Shown here: positions 13,042-18,973 of the stretch, piece after piece
How positions within the stretch are numbered: position 1 is the stretch's first letter
How the letters are laid out: every line of letters begins with the position of its first letter
Source: UBA5499 sp002426275
GTDB lineage: Bacteria; Bacillota; DTU084
Length of the DNA stretch: 18,973 nt
Assembly: GCA_937888735.1 (NCBI GenBank)
Contig: CALASN010000173.1
Coordinates: 1 to 18,973, forward strand
Direction of reading: 5' to 3'
Notes under the pieces: model-generated
The model's database searches: none
Seen by the model: the letters and a program-made list of their open reading frames with translations, nothing else
Told to the model about the DNA's origin: nothing
Made by a program: the position numbers and the translations under genes

Positions 13042-13515
13042 ATGGATGCGGAGCTAAAGGTTCCTACCTCGGGAGGACATATGCTGGACTATTGCCTTGG
13101 AGCCATGGGTCAGCAGCAACTTGATGCCAACACTATTTTAGCGTTACTCAGCTTGGTAAACCTGACCAACATTCTGGAGCTCATCGTAAACGGCCGAGCG
13201 CAGGGCAGTCGGCCTTCCGAAGTCGCGGTTAAAGAGCAGGCGCCGGCTGAGAATGCCCTCAGCCAGATTATCCCTCCAGGCGGCGATAAGAGCGCGATGC
13301 TGAATAATCTTTTAGGGTTGTTAGGCGGCAGCGGTGATTTATCCAAGCTGATGCCGTTGGTCTCTATGCTGGGAGGAGCCTTGAAAAACAGCCAGCAGGA
13401 GGCGCCTGCCGCATCTGTGGCAAAGGAAGAGGCGCCTCCCATAGAGGCGGTGGAGGCAGCGCCAGAGGAAAAAGAAGTCCGTTCCCCAAGCGGCTGGGCG
13501 CGGGTCGGAAGATAG
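13042..13515 (+). CDS. Unrecognised Leu/Gly-rich protein with acidic Ala/Pro/Glu tail
   Basis: A 157-aa protein of unknown family. Residues about 10-50 form an amphipathic, Leu-rich part (NTILALLSLVNLTNILELIV). The middle has a Leu/Gly run (MLNNLLGLLGGSGDLSKLMPLVSMLGG, about 94-120) that may bind a partner or a membrane surface, but no clear transmembrane helix is visible. The last 35 residues are rich in Ala, Glu and Pro and end WARVGR. The ATG has GAGGAGGG about 7 nt before it. It follows the YbaB-like gene by 22 nt, so the two are probably made together and may interact. I assign no function. Confidence 0.75.
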   Translation: MDAELKVPTSGGHMLDYCLGAMGQQQLDANTILALLSLVNLTNILELIVNGRAQGSRPSEVAVKEQAPAENALSQIIPPGGDKSAMLNNLLGLLGGSGDLSKLMPLVSMLGGALKNSQQEAPAASVAKEEAPPIEAVEAAPEEKEVRSPSGWARVGR

Positions 13516-13517
13516 AG

Positions 13518-13572
13518 CTGAGTATCTTGCTGCTTGGGATCTGCTGGAATGCAAAATTTGCAAGATTCTGAG
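13518..13572 (+). other. Imperfect inverted repeat before the patatin gene
   Basis: CTGAGTATCTTGC (13518-13530) and GCAAGATTCTGAG (13560-13572) pair at 11 of 13 positions around a 29-nt loop that contains GCAAAATTTGC. No T-run follows, so termination is unlikely; it could fold in the mRNA leader or be chance. Confidence 0.25.
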
Positions 13573-13600
13573 CAAAACAGGTCTCCAAGGAGGGAGAAGG

Positions 13601-14497
13601 GTGCGACGTTACTGGGGCTTAGCCTTAAGCGGAGGCGGCTTGAGAGCCTGCACACATATCGGAGTTTTAAAAGAGTTGGAGGAAGCCGGGCTGAGGCCGG
13701 ATTATTTGGCAGGCACCAGCATGGGCAGCCTCATCGGAGGTCTGTACGCCGCCGGCTTGTCCGCAGAGGCCATAGAGAACTTTTTGGTTGAGGATCGAAG
13801 ATTTATCAAGCTATTTTCCATCTCGCTGATGAGAAATTTAATCTCATTTTTAAGGAGTTACCTGAAAGGCAGATTTACGGTGCAGGGGAGCGCTATAGGC
13901 GCTCCTTTAGGCCTTATCAGCGGCAAAAATTTTGAAAGAGTCCTCTGTGAGGTACTGGGAGGGAAAAGGTTTTCTGATTTAAAACTTCCGTTTGCGGTTG
14001 TGGCGGCGGATTTGAATAAAAACAGGCGAGTGATTTTCGCCTCTTCCAAGTACCTTCCCGGCCCTTTGCCGCCGCGCTCGGTCAGAATGGAGAGCGATTT
14101 GGCAACCGCCATCCGCGCCAGCTGTTCCATCCCTGGGGTATTTGTGCCGAAAATCATGGAAGGCTGTTGCTTGGTGGACGGCGTGGTGATAGACAATCTG
14201 CCGGTTGAAGTGGTGAAATATATGGGAGCGGACGTTGTTGTGGCAATTGGCGTAGAGCACATCAGCAGGAAGCTGGCTCCGGTAAGCAATATCACCGAGG
14301 TGTTAACCCAGGCGATTGAAGTGCAGAGCAGCGAAATGACGCAAATCAGAGTGGATCAATATGCACAATTAAGTATTCGTCCTCAGATTTTCGACGTGGG
14401 CCATCTGGATCCCACGAAAATCCCGTATTGCATACAGCGCGGCCGGGCTGCGGCGCGAGAAGCTCTTCCCCAACTGCGAAGACTAATCTGCCGTTAG
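13601..14497 (+). CDS. Patatin-like phospholipase family protein (RssA/YlbK type)
   Basis: Patatin-family serine hydrolases cleave lipid acyl esters with a Ser-Asp dyad. The 298-aa protein shows the oxyanion motif SGGGLRACTHIG (10-21), the nucleophile GTSMG with Ser40, and the DG motif with Asp193 (LVDGVVIDNLP). Family landmarks SCSIPGVFVP and GADVVVAIGV are also present. It has no signal peptide and is probably cytoplasmic or membrane-associated. The start is a GTG with AAGGAGGGAG 4 nt before it. It follows the Leu/Gly-rich gene by 85 nt and precedes recJ by 61 nt. It is longer at the C-terminus than the smallest bacterial members. The substrate is unknown. Confidence 0.92.
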   Translation: MRRYWGLALSGGGLRACTHIGVLKELEEAGLRPDYLAGTSMGSLIGGLYAAGLSAEAIENFLVEDRRFIKLFSISLMRNLISFLRSYLKGRFTVQGSAIGAPLGLISGKNFERVLCEVLGGKRFSDLKLPFAVVAADLNKNRRVIFASSKYLPGPLPPRSVRMESDLATAIRASCSIPGVFVPKIMEGCCLVDGVVIDNLPVEVVKYMGADVVVAIGVEHISRKLAPVSNITEVLTQAIEVQSSEMTQIRVDQYAQLSIRPQIFDVGHLDPTKIPYCIQRGRAAAREALPQLRRLICR

Positions 14498-14558
14498 GCA
14501 GGATTATCATAGTCAAAGCAGAAGAGTATAAAGGAATTAATTGGGGAGTTGTTTAATT

Positions 14559-17114
14559 TTGAAACAGGAAAAATGGCGGCTGAAAACATACGTTCCGGGT
14601 CCGGTTGCGGCTCTCAGCGAGAATTTGGGAATCAGCAAAATCATGGCTCAGGTTTTAGTAAGCAGGGGCTTGAGCACAGAAGCGCAGGCCGGCAAGTTTT
14701 TGCGCTCGGCTTTGTCAGACATGGCAGATCCCTTTCTCATGACGGGCATGCGTACGGCTGCGGAGCGTCTGCTCTCTGCCGTCGCAGCGCAAGAGGAAAT
14801 CGCCGTCTGGGGAGATTATGATGCGGACGGAATCACGGCCACTTCGCTTTTAGTGCGGGTCTTACGCAATTTGGGGGCGCATGTCCGCTATCATCTGCCC
14901 AGCAGGTTCACAGATGGCTATGGCCTCAACTGCGACGGGATAGCTGAGCTTGCTCAAGCCGGCGTTGCGCTCTTAGTGACGGTAGATTCGGGCATAGTCT
15001 CCACTGAAGAGGTGAAATTAGCCTCTCAGTTGGGGTTGGATGTGATTATCACAGACCACCATGAGCCTCAGGAGCAGCTCCCTTCCGCCTTGGCCGTGCT
15101 TAACCCTAAGCTGGGCAGTTATCCGTTTCGCGGTTTGGCAGGGGTTGGAGTGGCATTTAAGCTCTGCCAAGCCCTTTGCTCTCTGGCCGGTGGAGAAGGA
15201 ATTTTCATCCCCCGGGAAGCGAAGGATTGCTGCCATGAATATCTTGATCTGGTGGCCTTGGGTACGGTGGCAGATGTTGTGCCGCTTTTGGATGAGAACA
15301 GAATCATCGTAAAAGCTGGCCTGGAACTGCTTGAAGACAGCCGGAACGCAGGGCTCGCTGCGATGGTAGAAGGCGCGGGCCTTAAAGGTAAGCCCCTTTC
15401 CGCATATCATCTGGGCTTCATTTTGGGGCCGCGGCTCAATGCCGTGGGCAGACTGGGAGACGCACAGCAGGCGGTAGAGCTGCTGCTTACAGACGATCCC
15501 GTCCAGGCTAAAACTTTGGCAGGCAAGCTTGAAGAACTGAATCGTCAGCGTCAAGAACTGTGTGCCAAGCTTACTGAGGAGGTACAGAAGGCGATCGCCG
15601 ACCAAGGGCAGGAGGACGCGCCTGTAATCGTTATGGGCGGTGAAGGCTGGCATCCCGGCATCATCGGGATTGTGGCTTCCAGGATCACAGAAAGCTATCA
15701 GCGCCCTGCCATCCTCATCTCCTGGGAAGGAGATGAAGGGCGCGGTTCTGGTAGGAGTCTGCCGGGCTTTGATCTGTTCGCCGCCCTCACCCGCTGCAGG
15801 GAGCACCTGATACGCTACGGCGGGCATGCCCAGGCTGCCGGGCTTACCCTGCGGCGGGACAAGCTGGGCCAGCTGCGGGAGGCATTGGCGGCGCTGACAG
15901 ACGAAGCTGGCTTTCAGGGACAGGGGCCGGTTTTAGAGCTGGGAGCAGAATTGCCGCCCAGCCAGCTTACCTTTGAGCTGCTGGGCGAATTGGAGCTTTT
16001 AGGGCCTTATGGCGAGGATAATCCTGAACCGCTGTTTCTGGCGTCCGGCCTCTCTGTTCGTAACTGGAACTGGGTGGGAAACGGAGCCCGGCATCTGAGC
16101 CTGGCATTGGAAGATCATTTAGGGAAAACGATGAAGGCCATCGGTTTTGGGATGGGGGATTTGGCAGCGAGAATGGAAAAATATCTGCAAAGCAGCCAGC
16201 GGATTGATTTGGCATACAGACCCCGGCTTGAACAGTGGCGGGGCGCCAGATCCATCTCCATGCAAATGCATGCGCTGCGCCTGCACCGCGGTCCCGTGCG
16301 CCGAGAGGAGGCGCAGCAGGTCATTTCCTATTTGGAGCATGATGGTTATACAATCTTAGACGCCAGGGGGGTGACTGCCAAAGGAGAATACATTTCTGCT
16401 CTCCTTGCAGACGGTGCGCGGCCCTTTGTCTATTGTCCCAGCTTTGAGGCCGCGGAGACAATCCGCTCACAGGTAGAGGAAAGGTTTCAGAACAGGATTT
16501 TGCTGTTGAAAGATCCAGCCAGTCTCCAAAAACTGGCCGGAGGCGAGTGGTCTTTGGCCGTCTGGCCGCTTCCCTTGTGGACAGAACCGCTGCAGGGGCA
16601 AATTCGTTTTTTGGAACATTTGATTTTTTATCTGCCGCCGCTTAGAGCAGAGAGCCTCCCGGAACTTTCTGCGTTGGGAGAGCCGGCTTTCATCCACCTG
16701 CTGTTCAATGGCCAAGATCTCGAGACAGCCGAAAAAAGCAAACAGCAAATTCCGGATCGACAGACCCTAGGCAAGATTTACCTTTTGGTCCGCACCCTGG
16801 CTAAGTCTAATCCCAGCTTGGCGGCAGCCACTCTGCCTGAAAGGCTCCGGCGGGGAGCAGCCTCTGTCTGGAACAGGCGCCTTTCCGACGTGGAGGTGAG
16901 CTTGGGACTTGAGGTGCTCAGCGAATTGAAGATTTTAGAGTTTCGGGGGAGCTGCTTTCACTTTTGCCAGCCGGCGGGGAAGCTGGATCTGGCTTCCTCT
17001 CCGCTTTATAATTTGCGTCAGTGCGAAAGCGCTGAGATCAGGCAGCTGGTGGAAGACTGGGAACTGAAGCGAATCGCGAAAATCGTGGCTCAGGGGAGAG
17101 AACGGGCGAGTTAA
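14559..17114 (+). CDS. recJ: Single-stranded-DNA-specific exonuclease RecJ
   Basis: RecJ degrades single-stranded DNA 5' to 3' in recombination and mismatch or base-excision repair. The 851-aa protein has the DHH-superfamily phosphoesterase motifs: DYDADG (Asp86, 88, 90), TVDSG, TDHHEP with Asp166-His167-His168, and ALGTVADVVPL. The DHHA1 domain follows (GIIGIVASRI, GSGRSLPG, GGHAQAAG with His423), then an OB-like part. A long C-terminal domain of about 270 residues is typical of Firmicutes RecJ but not of the shorter proteobacterial form. The start is the TTG at 14559, preceded by GGGGAG; a TTG at 14541 with AAGGAA before it would add six residues. The end lies 12 nt from the convergent motB. 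Confidence 0.96.
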   Translation: MKQEKWRLKTYVPGPVAALSENLGISKIMAQVLVSRGLSTEAQAGKFLRSALSDMADPFLMTGMRTAAERLLSAVAAQEEIAVWGDYDADGITATSLLVRVLRNLGAHVRYHLPSRFTDGYGLNCDGIAELAQAGVALLVTVDSGIVSTEEVKLASQLGLDVIITDHHEPQEQLPSALAVLNPKLGSYPFRGLAGVGVAFKLCQALCSLAGGEGIFIPREAKDCCHEYLDLVALGTVADVVPLLDENRIIVKAGLELLEDSRNAGLAAMVEGAGLKGKPLSAYHLGFILGPRLNAVGRLGDAQQAVELLLTDDPVQAKTLAGKLEELNRQRQELCAKLTEEVQKAIADQGQEDAPVIVMGGEGWHPGIIGIVASRITESYQRPAILISWEGDEGRGSGRSLPGFDLFAALTRCREHLIRYGGHAQAAGLTLRRDKLGQLREALAALTDEAGFQGQGPVLELGAELPPSQLTFELLGELELLGPYGEDNPEPLFLASGLSVRNWNWVGNGARHLSLALEDHLGKTMKAIGFGMGDLAARMEKYLQSSQRIDLAYRPRLEQWRGARSISMQMHALRLHRGPVRREEAQQVISYLEHDGYTILDARGVTAKGEYISALLADGARPFVYCPSFEAAETIRSQVEERFQNRILLLKDPASLQKLAGGEWSLAVWPLPLWTEPLQGQIRFLEHLIFYLPPLRAESLPELSALGEPAFIHLLFNGQDLETAEKSKQQIPDRQTLGKIYLLVRTLAKSNPSLAAATLPERLRRGAASVWNRRLSDVEVSLGLEVLSELKILEFRGSCFHFCQPAGKLDLASSPLYNLRQCESAEIRQLVEDWELKRIAKIVAQGRERAS

Positions 17115-17126
17115 GGTGGAAGTTTC

Positions 17127-17822
17127 TCAGTCGCTCGTCGCCGTCTCAATTATGAAGTCGACGCGTCTGTTTTTGGTCCTGCCGGCTGCGGTATCATTGT
17201 TGGCTATGGGATGGAACTCACCGTAGCCCACTGCAGAGAACTTCTCCGGCCCCAGCTTGGATTTTGATAAAACCGAAAGCCGTTCGAGAACGCTGACAGC
17301 TCGACTGGTGGATAGCGACCAGTTGTTTTTAAACTGTCTGTTGTTGATGGGACGATTGTCCGTATGTCCTTCTATGCGAACCATTTTAATGGAATCCGCA
17401 TCAGCGGTCAGTATTTTGGAGATGCTCCCAAGCAATTTTTTGGCCTTATCGTCAAGGTCGGCCCGACCGGATTCAAAAAGGGCGGAATCGGCCACGCGCA
17501 GCAAGATAACGCCGTCGCCTTGATTGGAAACGCTCAGCTGCTGGGTAAGGCCGTTCTCGACGATGTGATTATTTACGGTTTCAACGAAACTGTTGAATCT
17601 ATCGTAGACAGGCATCACGTTCTGCGTCTGGGAGGCAGTGGTCGCGTTATTGGTTGACTGTGTGCTGGCCCTTGTAATTTGTTTGCTGTTCATCATGGCA
17701 AACGAAAACAGGATCACAAAGATCGCAAGCAAGTCGGTCATCATGTCGCTATAGGTGGTCAGCCAAGCGGGAGAGCCTTCCTCGTCGGATTCGGACCATC
17801 GATTTTGATATTTCTTACTTAT
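17127..17822 (-). CDS. motB: Flagellar motor stator protein MotB, apparent ATA start
   Basis: MotB forms the ion-conducting flagellar stator with MotA and anchors it to peptidoglycan. The full 231-aa reading starts MSKKYQNRW, followed by AWLTTYSDMMTDLLAIFVILFSFAMM: the single membrane helix (about 19-41) with the essential ion-binding Asp26 in YSD, plus an additional Asp30. A Ser/Thr/Asn linker and an OmpA/MotB peptidoglycan-binding domain follow (LFESGRADL, IEGHTDNRPI, NWSLSTSRA, GYGEFHP, NRRVDFII). No ATG, GTG or TTG precedes the helix in frame; a TAA lies 15 nt upstream of an ATA that has GGGAGGTGG 6 nt before it, so ATA is the apparent start. The first in-frame ATG (17744) would delete Asp26 and half the helix. 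It begins 1 nt after the motA stop, so translational coupling is likely. Confidence 0.85.
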   Translation of the reverse strand: MSKKYQNRWSESDEEGSPAWLTTYSDMMTDLLAIFVILFSFAMMNSKQITRASTQSTNNATTASQTQNVMPVYDRFNSFVETVNNHIVENGLTQQLSVSNQGDGVILLRVADSALFESGRADLDDKAKKLLGSISKILTADADSIKMVRIEGHTDNRPINNRQFKNNWSLSTSRAVSVLERLSVLSKSKLGPEKFSAVGYGEFHPIANNDTAAGRTKNRRVDFIIETATSD

Positions 17823-17823
17823 C

Positions 17824-18642
17824 TTAGGCCACCTCCCTTATATTGGGTTTGCTTTGACGCCGCTGACTTCTCATGCTCGAGGTATCTTGCTTTGACATCG
17901 TATAGAAAGTAAGCCTATCTTTGATCATCTTGGGGTTTTGATTTTCTTCTATCATCGTCAGTCCCTCGATTAGAAATTCTTTTCTTGCCACCTCATCCGA
18001 GCTCATAACTTTCAGCTTTCTGGACAGAGGAGAAAAAATGACGTAAGCAAAAAAAGCGCCATAGAAAGATGTGACAAGCTCAATGGCCATCAGAGGCCCC
18101 AGCTTAGTCGGATCTTCCAAGCTTACCAGCATGGGGATGAGGCCGATATATGTTCCCAGCAGGCCCAGAGATGTCACGGTGGACGCGATCATATCCAGCA
18201 TGGCATGACCCTTTTGGTGTCTTTGCTGCATGAACCCGATCTCTGTCTCCAAGGCGTCTCTGAGCTGCTCCTTGTCCGCGCCGTCTATGATCATTAAGAT
18301 CCCTTTCTTTAGAAACTTATCGTCAGTATACTGATCCACAGCGTCTTCAAGGGCAAGCAGACTTTCCCGCCTGGCGGTCTCGGCAAGAGACACTATAAGT
18401 TCGATATCTTGTTCAAGATCATATTTTTCATTTGTAAACGCTTTCTTTATGAGCGGCCAAAACGCTTTCAGTCTCTCCATAGGGAAGGAGACCACAACGG
18501 CTCCCGTTGTACCGCCTAGTGTGATGAGGACCGAAGGCCAGTTTAGGAATGTCCTCAGATCTCCGGACAACTTAATTGAATATAAAATGCATGCAAAGCC
18601 GATTGCGAATCCAACCCAGATAGATTTTGCTGATTTACCCAA
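17824..18642 (-). CDS. motA: Flagellar motor stator protein MotA
   Basis: MotA is the four-helix stator subunit that couples ion flow through MotA/MotB to rotor torque. The 272-aa protein has two N-terminal helices (GFAIGFACILYSI and PSVLITLGGTTGAVVVSF), a cytoplasmic loop with ARRESLLALE, which matches the charged torque-generating segment, and two later helices containing LGLLGTYIGLIPML and SFYGAFFAYVIFSPLSRKL, the latter with the conserved proline. The end is basic. The start is a TTG with GGAGG 7 nt upstream on the minus strand; no ATG fits. It is cotranscribed with motB. No other flagellar genes are in the window. Proton or sodium use cannot be told from this. Confidence 0.95.
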   Translation of the reverse strand: MGKSAKSIWVGFAIGFACILYSIKLSGDLRTFLNWPSVLITLGGTTGAVVVSFPMERLKAFWPLIKKAFTNEKYDLEQDIELIVSLAETARRESLLALEDAVDQYTDDKFLKKGILMIIDGADKEQLRDALETEIGFMQQRHQKGHAMLDMIASTVTSLGLLGTYIGLIPMLVSLEDPTKLGPLMAIELVTSFYGAFFAYVIFSPLSRKLKVMSSDEVARKEFLIEGLTMIEENQNPKMIKDRLTFYTMSKQDTSSMRSQRRQSKPNIREVA

Positions 18643-18653
18643 TTTTATGCCTC

Positions 18654-18743
18654 CTATGCACGGCTCATCTTGTCATAGATATTCGTGAGCGTTTTTAGCG
18701 ATTTAATACCGACCAACGCACTGCTAATTAATGGGCAGATCAC
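18654..18743 (-). CDS. Possible 29-aa frame upstream of motA
   Basis: GTG-started frame ending SLKTLTNIYDKMSRA, whose TAG overlaps the motA ribosome binding site. It is in the same frame as the 51-codon frame upstream, separated from it by one TGA and five sense codons. AAGGA precedes the GTG too closely for a good start. No family recognised; it may be the second half of an interrupted gene or a coupling leader. Confidence 0.2.
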   Translation of the reverse strand: MICPLISSALVGIKSLKTLTNIYDKMSRA

Positions 18744-18758
18744 TCCTTCCTCGGCAGA

Positions 18759-18914
18759 TCATATTTCGGCAAAATCCAAATCTGAATTTTGCTTTAGTGT
18801 TTTTGTGAATTTAAGCTGGCTCCCTGCATCAATTTGGCGATAGGATACCAGCTTAATAGATTGCCCTTGCATTTTAGCAAGTTCTACTAATGCTAGCCAG
18901 TCAAAAGTTCTCAC
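18759..18914 (-). CDS. Possible 51-aa protein upstream of motA
   Basis: GTG-started frame beginning MRTFDWLALVELAKMQGQSI and ending LDFAEI before a TGA. Composition resembles a folded small protein, but there is no convincing ribosome binding site and I know no family. Reading through the TGA would join it to the next frame and give about 86 codons ending at motA. It could be a short flagellar-operon gene, a degraded gene or chance. Confidence 0.25.
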   Translation of the reverse strand: MRTFDWLALVELAKMQGQSIKLVSYRQIDAGSQLKFTKTLKQNSDLDFAEI

Positions 18915-18973
18915 GCGTCACATAGAAAAAAAGTAACTCTTTCAAACGATTTTATGCTATCCTTAGGTTATGC

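Noticed and set aside
14480..14512. Hairpin CTGCC-GTTA-GGCAG after the patatin gene as a terminator
   Set aside because: Short stem, overlaps the stop codon, and no T-run follows.
18763..18790. Sigma-D (flagellar) promoter for motAB: GCCGAAAT -10 on the minus strand
   Set aside because: The -10 resembles the consensus, but the -35 is only an A-run at 16 nt rather than TAAA; too weak to call.

Overview
The window looks like chromosomal DNA from an anaerobic, motile Firmicutes lineage, most likely class Clostridia. The evidence is strong AAGGAGG-type ribosome binding sites, frequent TTG and GTG starts, a nadA-nadB-nadC cluster with an oxygen-sensitive Fe-S quinolinate synthase, a bifunctional BirA next to the BioY biotin transporter, an RssA-like patatin, a long RecJ and a clostridial-looking MotA/MotB pair. 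I cannot name the genus. There are no rRNA, tRNA, CRISPR or intact mobile-element genes.

Layout. 1-2454 (+): promoter, ftsH (membrane AAA+ protease), folB (folate branch) and a strong intrinsic terminator. 2476-5401 (+): a pantothenate operon of a DUF2520 protein (probable ketopantoate reductase, PanG type), panB, panC and panD, all overlapping. 5395-8867 (+): nadA, nadB and nadC with their own candidate promoter and a palindromic operator, closed by a hairpin shared with the convergent gene. 8903-10072 (-): HtrA-type membrane serine protease. 10153-11852: divergent htrA/birA promoters, birA and bioY, with a BirA-box-like operator before each of the last two genes. 11853-12680: a region without convincing large genes that holds hairpins, two terminators, a possible 48-aa reading frame and a start-less frame that may be a gene remnant. 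12681-14497 (+): a YbaB/EbfC-family nucleoid-protein paralogue, an unrecognised Leu/Gly-rich protein and a patatin-like hydrolase. 14559-17114 (+): recJ. 17127-18642 (-): motA-motB, the flagellar stator. 18643-18973: a short frame interrupted by a TGA, of unclear status.

How the genes fit together. From folB to bioY the window is largely a coenzyme-supply island: folate, pantothenate/CoA, NAD and biotin. The pan and nad operons both draw on L-aspartate (PanD makes beta-alanine from it, NadB oxidises it), and BirA/BioY link biotin demand to biotin uptake. FtsH and HtrA are the envelope quality-control proteases on either side.

Most notable: motB appears to have no ATG, GTG or TTG for its full-length product and may start at ATA; two BirA boxes with 14-nt spacers flank birA and bioY; a candidate PanG fills the ketopantoate reductase step; FolB seems to lack its usual active-site tyrosine; and a YbaB paralogue sits in an unusual cassette with an unknown protein and a patatin.
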